Notes: a model not told the origin generated them from the letters alone. A stretch of 32,787 nucleotides of DNA from Providencia huaxiensis (GCF_002843235.3 NZ_CP031118.1:1-32787); one strand, 5' to 3'; numbered from the stretch's first letter, positions 15,951 to 22,038 are shown. Numbers and translations are program-made.

Positions 15951-16391
15951 ATGAACGAAATAACACCAATTAAAAAGGCACAAAAAATTTTAAGAGAATC
16001 TGAACTTAGAATTTTAATTGTTGGTGATGAAGATTCCAACAAAAAACAACTAATTAAATCTTCACACATAGAAAATATGAAATACTTTGATTTTAAAGAA
16101 ATACTACAACCAGAAATGGGGGGGCTAGCAGAGAGTAATATTGATTTATATTATGAAGATATAATTAATTCAAAGGAAAAAGTGATTGTTCTTGATAGCG
16201 TTACTTTCTCAACAAATAGTTATGATTCTAAATTATGTAATCTTATTAAGACAGCAAGAAAAAACGGTAAGAAATTAATAATCTTAACCGAAAATATACC
16301 AGATGATAGGTTAAAAAATTTATTCGGCTTTGTTATCAAAATATCTGATGATAATTTTGATCGGCAATGTATCATTGAGGAAGTGTTTTAG
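15951..16391 (+). CDS. Protein with degenerate P-loop-like fold (fourth gene of stb-like operon)
   Basis: This 146-residue protein is rich in alternating strands and helices. RILIVGDEDSNKKQLIKS sits where a Walker A loop would be but lacks the GK(S/T). KVIVLDSVTF looks like a Walker B strand, and KKLIILTENIPDDRL like the following strand. I infer a P-loop NTPase relative that has lost nucleotide binding. AAGGA lies 9 bases before the start at 15951; ATG 15945 is too close to it. It follows the tail-anchored gene by 19 bases. Confidence 0.6.
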   Translation: MNEITPIKKAQKILRESELRILIVGDEDSNKKQLIKSSHIENMKYFDFKEILQPEMGGLAESNIDLYYEDIINSKEKVIVLDSVTFSTNSYDSKLCNLIKTARKNGKKLIILTENIPDDRLKNLFGFVIKISDDNFDRQCIIEEVF

Positions 16392-16399
16392 TTTGTAAC

Positions 16400-16426
16400 A
16401 GCCTGATTTATATATTAAATCAGGCT
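16400..16426. terminator. 11-bp hairpin after the stb-like operon
   Basis: agcctgattta (16400-16410) pairs perfectly with 16416-16426 across a 5-base loop, 8 bases after the stop at 16391. No T-run follows on the plus strand, so it may stabilise the mRNA end or serve as an operator for the gene at 16470 rather than terminate. Confidence 0.42.
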
Positions 16427-16469
16427 AAAATAGATATATGGATTTAAATTAAATAATTTGAGGTGTTAA

Positions 16470-16829
16470 ATGTCAGATAAAATCAAAGAAATGGAAACTA
16501 ATTTTTGTGAACTTGGTTTATCTTGGATGAATAAGGATGTGGCTGAACTTGAATTAAACGCTTTAATTTCTGCTTTAGAAGAACCGCAAAAAACACTTAA
16601 TGCCTTAGAAATAGCTCAATGGCATTACATGGATTTGCTAGGTATAACATCAAGTGGGCTATTTGACGAAAATACATTATCTCGCGAACAAAAAAAATAT
16701 GTCCATCTTATTAAAAAACAAGATGGACTATCGGTTTTTGAAGATGATCAGTGTGTTATTTTTATGTCAGAAAAACACAATCTTCCTATAAAACTCTGCG
16801 CTGCTTATGTTTGTTCTCATTCATGGTAG
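16470..16829 (+). CDS. Hypothetical protein
   Basis: This is a 119-residue acidic soluble protein of unknown function with GAGGTG 6 bases before its ATG. It contains several Trp, Cys and His residues, including AYVCSHSW at the end. It converges with the minus-strand gene at 16853 across a 23-base gap, so it is the last plus-strand gene before the probable leading-region cluster. No motif is recognised. Confidence 0.55.
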   Translation: MSDKIKEMETNFCELGLSWMNKDVAELELNALISALEEPQKTLNALEIAQWHYMDLLGITSSGLFDENTLSREQKKYVHLIKKQDGLSVFEDDQCVIFMSEKHNLPIKLCAAYVCSHSW

Positions 16830-16852
16830 AAAGACTAACTTTCATAACGGAT

Positions 16853-17158
16853 TCACTCACCATCATAAGTTATGAAAAAAATTTCTTCGTCGAGACGAAA
16901 ATTAACAAACTCTTTATCTTTTTCATTGAGTTGATTATAAGTAACAGAATACTTTTTAGCCATTTTTACTAAATCACCACTATTAGCAATAAACTCAATT
17001 TCATGCTGATTGATTTCACGCATGACTTTGAAATATTCAGTATTAGGGTGATAAAAAGCGTTTTCACCTGATTCTGTTTCCTCCTGTTTAATCCAGTCTG
17101 CCAAGTTTACTTTAATCTGTTCAGTTTCCATATTATTTTCCACATTGGTTGAGGTCAT
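16853..17158 (-). CDS. Hypothetical acidic protein, last gene of minus-strand cluster
   Basis: This 101-residue acidic protein has no recognised motif. It could start at 17158 or at the internal Met of NNMETEQIK (residue 10, 17131). It lies 7 bases downstream of the gene at 17166 and shares its transcript. Small acidic proteins are common among anti-defence proteins of leading regions, but that is context only. Confidence 0.55.
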   Translation of the reverse strand: MTSTNVENNMETEQIKVNLADWIKQEETESGENAFYHPNTEYFKVMREINQHEIEFIANSGDLVKMAKKYSVTYNQLNEKDKEFVNFRLDEEIFFITYDGE

Positions 17159-17165
17159 ATTTTCT

Positions 17166-17408
17166 TTATAGGTTGCCTAGCATATCCAATAAAACAGCGT
17201 GATCAAAGTCACTGGTATTGGCTTTAAATGACGCTAATCCGTCCTCTGTAAGCTCTACCGTTCTAACGTAGAGAACTCTTTTAGTTTTAGATTTTGTACG
17301 ATCAGGGTTTACCCTGATCGCTCTTTTTGACTTTTGAAATGTAGCACTAACACCATCGGGCAACATTTCAAGATAGTAAAAAAAATCACCTTTATTTTTT
17401 CTAATCAT
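17166..17408 (-). CDS. Hypothetical basic protein
   Basis: This 80-residue protein is rich in Lys and Arg in the middle (QKSKRAIRVNPDRTKSKTKR), with a predicted beta-strand pattern and an acidic end. Nucleic-acid binding is possible. Its ATG overlaps the stop of the upstream gene by 4 bases (ATGA), showing translational coupling. A 22-base near-perfect palindrome lies inside the gene at 17299-17320. Function unknown. Confidence 0.55.
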   Translation of the reverse strand: MIRKNKGDFFYYLEMLPDGVSATFQKSKRAIRVNPDRTKSKTKRVLYVRTVELTEDGLASFKANTSDFDHAVLLDMLGNL

Positions 17409-17962
17409 TTCAAATCCTTAATAAACGCTGATACTTTGATTAATTGCTCTGCGGTGAGATTATCAATTTTTAATGAATAACCGTTACTATAATTGTGATG
17501 GTCAATATAACCACTAAGTTTATTTCCCTCTGATCTAAATCCATGCCATTTACCATAGTGACCTGACAACGAAAAAAACTTACTTAAAAGATTTTTTATT
17601 AGTTGTTTTTCCTCGTTAAATACTTCTTGCTTTTTTTGATACTCTTGAACTTTTTCAATTTGCTCTATCATATCAAATAAAATCCTATTTTTAATTTCAA
17701 TCGCTATCGCTTCAGGGCTGCGATTTGTTGATAAATTACAAGTATTAATAGCAGACCTATAAACCCTGCTATCAACCGAGCCAACAACATGAAATTTATT
17801 TTTTTCAAGCCCTACGCTAATAGAATAGTTTTTAAATCTTGGGGAAAATATAAATATTCTGTAGTCATGGCATCTAATTTTGTTAACTCGCCAATCATTA
17901 CCCATGAAAATACAAACAGAATCAAAAAATGATAAATATTTATCTTTAAATGTAATACTCAT
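17405..17962 (-). CDS. Hypothetical protein behind the shared leader
   Basis: This is a 185-residue soluble protein I do not recognise. The N-terminal half looks beta-rich. A charged helix (about 108-135, IEQIEKVQEYQKKQEVFNEE) follows, then an aromatic, glycine-rich end (GHYGKWHGFRSEGNKLSGY). Its ribosome-binding region carries a short copy of the leader (ctaacccaaaagggg on the minus strand, 17969-17987) that also precedes the genes starting at 18834 and 19675. It heads a three-gene operon with the two small genes downstream. Confidence 0.6.
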   Translation of the reverse strand: MSITFKDKYLSFFDSVCIFMGNDWRVNKIRCHDYRIFIFSPRFKNYSISVGLEKNKFHVVGSVDSRVYRSAINTCNLSTNRSPEAIAIEIKNRILFDMIEQIEKVQEYQKKQEVFNEEKQLIKNLLSKFFSLSGHYGKWHGFRSEGNKLSGYIDHHNYSNGYSLKIDNLTAEQLIKVSAFIKDLK

Positions 17963-17997
17963 TAGAATGCCCCTTTTGGGTTAGTAAGTTAAAACTA

Positions 17998-18231
17998 TTA
18001 TAAACTTTTATTAGCTAGCTTTCTTTTTCTTTTCGTCAAAATATAATTAGGGTGTTCATTAGCCAATAATAAAAAAAACTCCCATTCAAGTTTGGATAAA
18101 TTACTACTATTTTGTGTGTTTACTTCTTCTTTTTTTTGCCAACTTCTTAAACTAGATCCTAAAATTTCAGCGCATTCTTTTGTGTTTAGACCTAATTTCT
18201 CTCTAATTCTTGTTACTTCTTTACCGTTCAT
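17998..18231 (-). CDS. Small XRE/antitoxin-like helix-turn-helix protein
   Basis: This 77-residue protein starts MNGKEVTRIREKLGLNTKECAEILGSS and continues with LRSWQKKEEV. That is an XRE-type helix-turn-helix in which residues 16-34 form the recognition unit. A second amphipathic helix and a basic tail follow. It is probably a transcription regulator of the minus-strand cluster. No toxin gene is obvious beside it. A perfect 14-bp inverted repeat (18256-18288) lies 25 bases upstream of its start and may be its operator. Confidence 0.68.
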   Translation of the reverse strand: MNGKEVTRIREKLGLNTKECAEILGSSLRSWQKKEEVNTQNSSNLSKLEWEFFLLLANEHPNYILTKRKRKLANKSL

Positions 18232-18255
18232 AAATACAGACTCCTATCTATTTTT

Positions 18256-18288
18256 AATTTACTAAAGGCTCGATGCCTTTAGTAAATT
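18256..18288. promoter_or_regulatory. Perfect 14-bp inverted repeat upstream of the XRE-like gene
   Basis: aatttactaaaggc (18256-18269) is repeated in inverted form at 18275-18288 with a 5-base spacer. Neither strand carries a T-run after it, so an operator is more likely than a terminator. It lies between the end of the DnaJ-domain gene and the XRE-like gene. Confidence 0.5.
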
Positions 18289-18293
18289 ATACG

Positions 18294-18322
18294 CTTAAAA
18301 ATCAAGGGGCTTGCGCCCCTTT
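18294..18322 (-). terminator. Rho-independent terminator of the DnaJ-domain gene
   Basis: On the minus strand, an 8-bp GC-rich stem (aaggggcg...gccccttg type, loop of 4) just after the stop codon at 18325 is followed by TTGATTTTT. It separates the DnaJ-domain gene from the XRE-like gene. Confidence 0.72.
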
Positions 18323-18324
18323 CT

Positions 18325-18834
18325 TTATGCTTTGATACGTTTTGCCCCTACTGCGTTTTTTTCTCCGCTTGTGCCGTATTTTGCCCTGATTTCTTCCATT
18401 GTGTGCGATTTACGGTTACGACTCGCTTTGTATTCTTCAGGGCGGTAGTACCACATTAATTTTTTTGGCGACCATTTACAGCCAATTCCATTAAGTTGGT
18501 CTTTGTGGGGTTTTGTCTCTCCACTAATCCAGATCCAATTGCCTGTAACCTCAAAAACAACGCCTAACATGCCATGTAATGCGTTTAGCACTTTTTCGAG
18601 TTCTTCCCCATAGTTGTAGGCTGTTGCTTCTCCTGTCTGTTGGTATGTATTCAGATTATCAATGTTAGCCATAATCATTTCATACGCTGCATTAATCGCT
18701 TTCATCATTTCAGAACCAATCGGATTGCGGTCAGGGTGAAACTTTAACGCTAGTTTTTTAAATGTGGCTTTTACGTCTTTCTCTGTAAGTTCACCTGATA
18801 AACCGAAAACATTTAGGGCTTGCTGTAAGTTCAT
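18325..18834 (-). CDS. DnaJ-domain protein behind duplicated upstream element A
   Basis: This 169-residue protein has an N-terminal J domain (about 1-60) with the HPD motif at residues 33-35 (LKFHPDRNP), which stimulates DnaK. The C-terminal part has VTGNWIWISGETKPH and WSPKKLMWYYRPEEY and is not a standard DnaJ zinc or substrate domain. It may target DnaK to a plasmid or replication protein. It starts directly at the end of the 340-bp repeat A, with AAAAGGGAA about 6 bases upstream. Its orientation is toward oriT, as expected of leading-region genes. Confidence 0.85.
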   Translation of the reverse strand: MNLQQALNVFGLSGELTEKDVKATFKKLALKFHPDRNPIGSEMMKAINAAYEMIMANIDNLNTYQQTGEATAYNYGEELEKVLNALHGMLGVVFEVTGNWIWISGETKPHKDQLNGIGCKWSPKKLMWYYRPEEYKASRNRKSHTMEEIRAKYGTSGEKNAVGAKRIKA

Positions 18835-19173
18835 AATAATTTCCCTTTTGGGTTAGTGAGTGGGGCTAATTCCCCTGTCTCTATGTGTTAATAATACGAC
18901 TTTTTAGTCGTTGAGTCAAGCAAATTTCACCTAAATAAATATATTTTTTTCATATAGTTAAATTTAAATTCTGTTTTTTTATGCCCGTAAACGGGCATGT
19001 AAGGCAACAACACGAAAGGAAAGGGATCACTAATGCGGATTTGCCGATAAAAAAGGGGGGGCTATTGGGCTGCTCTGCACCCATCCCCTGCGCTGCTAGA
19101 CGGGTTTTGTCCTTGAATACACTTAAAGCATCACGATAGTTTGACGGTCGGAGACAAAAGAAAGGAACAACGA
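18832..19173 (-). repeat. Conserved upstream element, copy A (promoter-bearing, about 340 bp)
   Basis: This near-copy of 19673-20006 lies exactly upstream of the DnaJ-domain gene. Reading toward the gene it holds the stretch cgttgttcctttcttttgtc, then a region able to fold (gggctgctctgcaccc), then a perfect 8-bp hairpin atgcccgt/acgggcat. Next are a TTGACT-17-TATTAT promoter (18891-18919) with an inverted repeat in its spacer, and the leader with AAAAGGG. By eye the copies differ mainly in homopolymer lengths and in a few bases around the promoter. No gene is seen in it. Confidence 0.88.
18891..18919 (-). promoter_or_regulatory. Promoter A with palindromic spacer
   Basis: On the minus strand TTGACT (18919-18914) and TATTAT (18896-18891) are 17 bases apart. 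The spacer contains ACGACT and its inverted copy AGTCGT around an AAAA centre, a good site for a repressor. The stop-to-start distance to the DnaJ-domain gene is about 55 bases. Confidence 0.78.
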
Positions 19174-19210
19174 AAAATAATAGGGGTTTTTACACCCCTA
19201 TTATTATATT
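19172..19210 (-). terminator. Terminator of the 45-residue gene
   Basis: A perfect 12-bp stem (19176-19187 with 19194-19205) and a 6-base loop lie just after the stop codon at 19213 on the minus strand, followed by TTTTTcg. It insulates repeat A from the upstream genes. Confidence 0.85.
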
Positions 19211-19212
19211 AG

Positions 19213-19350
19213 TTAAAACATTTCATAACCTTGTAAATAATTAAGCCACCATCTGAAATTTTCCCATTGCTCCCCGTTCATAGCTGGCACTGTTGCTTTT
19301 TGACCTTTGACAAGTCGCACCGCAGCTTGTAACATTGGATTCGTTAACAT
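19213..19350 (-). CDS. 45-residue hypothetical protein
   Basis: This small protein begins MLTNPMLQAAVRLVKGQKA and ends in a Trp-rich segment (WENFRWWLNYLQGYEMF). It is unknown to me. I start at 19350 because AAGAGG lies 7 bases upstream. An in-frame GTG at 19413 would put the start inside a perfect hairpin and 13 bases from the nearest ribosome-binding site. It follows the gene at 19448 and shares its promoter in repeat B. A terminator follows it directly. Confidence 0.58.
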   Translation of the reverse strand: MLTNPMLQAAVRLVKGQKATVPAMNGEQWENFRWWLNYLQGYEMF

Positions 19351-19381
19351 TTTAAAACCTCTTAACCTTAAATTGTTGACA

Positions 19382-19411
19382 GTGTTCAGGTTGTTGTAGC
19401 AACCTGAACAC
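19382..19411 (-). promoter_or_regulatory. Perfect 12-bp hairpin in the leader of the 45-residue gene
   Basis: gtgttcaggttg (19382-19393) pairs with 19400-19411 across a 6-base loop. AAGGAGGTG lies 9-20 bases before it on the minus strand with no ATG at a normal distance. In the mRNA the hairpin separates this strong ribosome-binding site from the start at 19350. It may be a processing site, attenuator or the remains of a leader peptide. Confidence 0.6.
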
Positions 19412-19447
19412 ACCCTAAAATTAACACCTCCTTTTTTAATTGATTAA

Positions 19448-19675
19448 CTAAACTTCAACCGCCTTTATTCCAAAATAACCATTCATTTCATAATCTCTTA
19501 TTTTATTTAAGAGTTCATTTGTGTTTTCAATTAAAATCGGTAAGGTTTCAATGTTAATAATTTCTTTATTTACATTGAAAGATTTAAAGAAAAATTTGAA
19601 TTTTTTACTTTCATTGAAAAGTAAATTACTGACTATTGTTTGGGTAGGATTTAAAATAAATATATTTGTGTTCAT
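19448..19675 (-). CDS. 75-residue hypothetical protein behind upstream element B
   Basis: This 75-residue protein has no recognised domain. It has alternating hydrophobic and Lys/Asn-rich segments and ends in MNGYFGIKAVEV. Its start codon is at the same place in repeat B as the DnaJ-domain start is in repeat A, with the same AAAAGGGAAAT leader. It and the 45-residue gene form one short operon. As a first-expressed leading-region candidate its function is worth testing, but I have no homology to offer. Confidence 0.66.
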   Translation of the reverse strand: MNTNIFILNPTQTIVSNLLFNESKKFKFFFKSFNVNKEIINIETLPILIENTNELLNKIRDYEMNGYFGIKAVEV

Positions 19676-20006
19676 AATATTTCCCTTTTGGGTTAGTGAG
19701 TGGGGCTATCCCCTCTCGATGTGTTAATAATACGACTTTTAAGTCGTATAGTCAAGCGAATTTCACCTAAATAAATATATTTTTCAGATAGTTAAATTTA
19801 AATTCTGTTTTTTTTATGCCCGTAAACGGGCATGTAAGGCAACAACACGAAAGGAAAGGGATCACTATTGCGGATTTGCCGATAAAAAGGGCGAGCTATT
19901 GGGCTGCTCTGCACCCATCCCCTGCGCTGCTAGACGGGTTTGTCCTTGAATAGACTCAAAGCATCACGATAGTTTGACGGTCGGAGACAAAAGAAAGGAA
20001 CAACGA
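19673..20006 (-). repeat. Conserved upstream element, copy B (promoter-bearing, about 334 bp)
   Basis: This is the second copy of the element at 18832-19173, in the same orientation and directly upstream of the gene that starts at 19675. It has a TTGACT-17-TATTAT promoter (19727-19755) with the spacer palindrome tacgactt/aagtcgta, the perfect atgcccgt/acgggcat hairpin (about 19817-19834), the foldable gggctgctctgcaccc region and the same distal end. Almost all differences from copy A are single bases or run lengths, and the promoter hairpin stems are kept although their bases differ. Confidence 0.88.
19727..19755 (-). promoter_or_regulatory. Promoter B with palindromic spacer
   Basis: On the minus strand TTGACT (19755-19750) and TATTAT (19732-19727) are 17 bases apart, the same as in copy A. 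The spacer inverted repeat is longer here: 8-bp arms TACGACTT and AAGTCGTA with 2 bases between. The half-site ACGACTT also occurs in every oriV iteron. Confidence 0.78.
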
Positions 20007-20010
20007 TGAT

Positions 20011-20041
20011 TAGGTTATCCACATAAAAAGTGAATAACCTA
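20011..20041. other. Stem-loop with DnaA box between repeat B and the rep region
   Basis: taggttatccac (20011-20022) pairs with 20030-20041 with one mismatch and a 7-base loop. The left arm contains TTATCCACA (20015-20023), a consensus DnaA box. It lies just outside repeat B and 58 bases beyond the stop of the frame described next, so it may be a replication element or the end of rep-side transcription. Confidence 0.5.
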
Positions 20042-20099
20042 TGATTAAGTGACTCAAAAATTAAAATATACTATTAGTAACAACATATTACATTATTGT

Positions 20100-20378
20100 T
20101 TATTTTTCATCCAATATGGATATACACTTAAACTCAACACCACCATAATATATTTCCTTTTTTATTTCTGGTTTATTTAGTAATGCTTTTAATTTTTCAC
20201 ATTTTTCAATATTTTTGACTGGAGTTAAATTTGTTGTAAAACGCATATCCCTTTTATTGTATGCAATTAAAAAACTTGTATTATCAGCATCATCAATTTT
20301 ATCTGAAATCTCATTTAATTTTTCAATTTGATTAACATCAATAGTGGGGTTTCCTGCTGCTACAGATATTAGTTTAAT
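20100..20378 (-). pseudogene. Open frame without a start codon, overlapping the end of rep
   Basis: On the minus strand 92 sense codons are open from 20378 to the stop at 20100. The composition is protein-like (NPTIDVNQIEKLNEISDKID, then NTSFLIAYNKRDMRF, ending YYGGVEFKCISILDEK). No ATG, GTG or TTG occurs before an internal ATG at 20246, which would give only 48 residues. The frame is minus-one relative to rep, and rep ends inside it. It could be a C-terminal extension of Rep reached by frameshift, a coupled gene starting at ATT (AGGA lies 9 bases before one), or a decayed gene. Confidence 0.5.
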
Positions 20379-21229
20379 TTATAAAGGTTATTTTCAATTT
20401 CATTTAGTTCTTGATTCAATTTCTTTTCTTCCTGACGCCTTATATCATTAATATGTTGATAGGATATTTTTAAATGAGTAGCCTTTCTTCCTTTTTTTTC
20501 AGCTATTTCAAAACTTACAATTTTGAATGATGTATTTTCTTTTAACCCTTTGATTAATGAATTTAATAATTTAGCTAGATCAGCATATCTTGGGTATTTA
20601 TATACTTTATTCTTGCCGTCATTATCAGTGTTAAATAACCACATTTCATCTTTTAATTCTTCTATACCAATAATAAATGATGTTTTATAAGCAATATTTA
20701 TATTGGACTTGGAGTAACGCTTCATAATTACTTGATGTAAATTAAATAAAGTCTTTTCAGGTATTTTCAATACCTCTTGTAAATTATTTCTTGTAAACGA
20801 CTTTGATAAGGCAAAGAAATAAGGATAAGCATCCCTATTTATTTTTATAGTACAATAACCCTCGCTGTAATGATAAATAACTTTTGATGTAATGTTAGTC
20901 TGCATTGTTCTTTTTAATGAACCTTTGCTAACATCCTCATAAATAAACGATTTTGATAAATCTCTGGCTGCTGACTCTAACGTTCCGTAAATATTAACTT
21001 TGTCACTTAACCCACAAAGTTTTGAAAAATCACTGGCTTTAATTTCAAAAATCAACTCATCGTCTTTAGGAATTTCTTTTGGATTATCAATCTGTGCTAG
21101 CATTAAAAACAATGCTCTTTTTGCTTGTAATGTTAAATTTGAAAGTGAATATTGAAAATTATCAGAATGCCTACAAACGGTTGATTCATTGGCATTTTTC
21201 AAGCCTGATTTTTTAAGTGGATTTGACAT
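20369..21229 (-). CDS. rep: Replication initiator, Rep_3 family
   Basis: This 286-residue initiator binds the iterons upstream and opens the origin. Two winged-helix domains are expected. The N-terminal SLSNLTLQAKRALFLMLAQID and FEIKASDFSKLCGLSDKVNIYGTLESAA are typical of RepB/RepE/pi-type (Rep_3) proteins. The second domain contains LYKYPRYADLAKLLNSL-like text (KVYKYPRYADLAKLLNSLIKG, read as two pieces) and a basic DNA-binding stretch (KKGRKATHLKISYQHI). GAGGAG lies 6 bases before the ATG. The promoter is next to a single iteron, so Rep probably represses itself. The C-terminus is a coiled-coil-like tail. Confidence 0.92.
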   Translation of the reverse strand: MSNPLKKSGLKNANESTVCRHSDNFQYSLSNLTLQAKRALFLMLAQIDNPKEIPKDDELIFEIKASDFSKLCGLSDKVNIYGTLESAARDLSKSFIYEDVSKGSLKRTMQTNITSKVIYHYSEGYCTIKINRDAYPYFFALSKSFTRNNLQEVLKIPEKTLFNLHQVIMKRYSKSNINIAYKTSFIIGIEELKDEMWLFNTDNDGKNKVYKYPRYADLAKLLNSLIKGLKENTSFKIVSFEIAEKKGRKATHLKISYQHINDIRRQEEKKLNQELNEIENNLYKLN

Positions 21230-21254
21230 ACTTAGCTCCTCAAAAATTTAATTT

Positions 21255-21283
21255 ATTAAATCATTAAAAGTGGTCTAGCACAA
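21255..21283 (-). promoter_or_regulatory. Candidate rep promoter
   Basis: On the minus strand TTGTGC (21283-21278) and TTTAAT (21260-21255) are 17 bases apart. The single distal iteron (21300-21321) lies just upstream of the -35, so Rep binding could repress rep. The strength is only moderate. Confidence 0.55.
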
Positions 21284-21299
21284 CAAAAAAAACACCTTT

Positions 21300-21321
21300 A
21301 ACGACTTTTCACACCACCTTT
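21300..21321. repeat. Distal single iteron near the rep promoter
   Basis: aacgacttttcacaccacct plus tt matches the 22-bp tandem iterons at 21439-21570 with one difference. It is isolated by 117 bases from the array and sits at the rep promoter. Confidence 0.85.
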
Positions 21322-21354
21322 AATAACGTGTTGATTTATATCAATAAAATCAAT

Positions 21355-21363
21355 TTATCCACA
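21355..21363 (+). other. DnaA box
   Basis: TTATCCACA is the consensus DnaA binding site. It lies in the AT-rich stretch between the distal iteron and the tandem array, as in many iteron origins. Confidence 0.75.
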
Positions 21364-21438
21364 TTAAAGTTAAAATAAATAAATATAAATCAATGGCTTA
21401 TATCGGTGTTGATTGAAATACAACCTTCCGACAATATT

Positions 21439-21570
21439 AACGACTTCTCACACCACCTTTAACGACTTTCCACACCACCTTTAACGACTTTCCACACCAC
21501 CTTTAACGACTTTCCACACCACCTTTAACGACTTTCCACACCACCTTTAACGACTTTCCACACCACCTTA
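21439..21570. repeat. Six tandem 22-bp iterons (oriV)
   Basis: The unit aacgactttccacaccacct plus tt is repeated head to tail at 21439, 21461, 21483, 21505, 21527 and 21549. Units 2-5 are identical, unit 1 has one change (ttctca) and unit 6 differs only at its last base. A 22-bp period places the sites on one face of the helix. Together with the distal iteron, the DnaA box, the AT-rich region and the adjacent rep gene, this is the replication origin. Confidence 0.95.
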
Positions 21571-22038
21571 AATAACATAAATAATTGTTATATATGTATT
21601 AGTTAGACCTGCAAGGTTTTAAAAAAGAAAAAAAAAGAAAAAGGTATTAAGGGCTGGCGTTCTCTTTGAGTGTGAATAACTTTGAAATTTTTAGCGTCTC
21701 TAACTGAACGCCCTCCGCTTCGCTCGGTTGTCTAACAGCGACACCGAACCGCAAAAACAAGTTTTGCGATTCTCTCGCTGTTCTGTCTTTAATTTATTCA
21801 ATTCTGTTTGCTAACAGGCTTCTGTAAGCGATTCTAAGCGTTTTTTTAACTACTGGCTTAGTGATTCATCAATTTTAGCTAAAAGTCGTTCTACGAGCCT
21901 CTCTCGTTGTTTTGGTGTTAGTTGTGTTCTCCATATAGATCGGCTGTAACGTCTATTGTATGATTTGCTACAAAATCATGAAGTTGTAATATGATTTTAT
22001 GGGAATAGATATAGTTATCTATTTGGTGATTTTTTAAC
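21571..22038. other. Non-coding stretch with hairpins and palindromes between oriV and the transfer operon
   Basis: About 470 bases hold no gene I accept. Near 21745-21788 a hairpin cgcaaaa/ttttgcg lies inside a wider inverted repeat aacagcga/tcgctgtt. At 21960-21998 the element atgattt occurs three times in alternating orientation (21960, 21972 inverted, 21991). At 22004-22023 there is an 8-bp inverted repeat aatagata. A 41-codon minus-strand open frame (21850-21975) without a start codon ends in LTPKQRERLVERLLAKIDES and may be a gene remnant. The palindromes nearer to 22039 probably belong to transfer-operon control. Confidence 0.5.

Noticed and set aside
16840..16877. Inverted repeat tttcataac/gttatgaaa as a terminator between convergent genes
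   Set aside because: The loop is long and the T-run is weak on both strands; I could not support it.
17998..18231. XRE-like gene as the antitoxin of a pair
   Set aside because: Neighbouring proteins show no toxin motif and the gene is flanked by separate regulatory elements.
18832..20006. The two 340-bp repeats as ends of an insertion sequence or composite transposon
   Set aside because: They are direct repeats with promoters and leaders fitted to genes, contain no transposase, and have no terminal inverted repeats or target duplications.
21439..21570. The 22-bp tandem repeats as a CRISPR array
   Set aside because: The units are contiguous without spacers and lie beside rep with a DnaA box; they are iterons.
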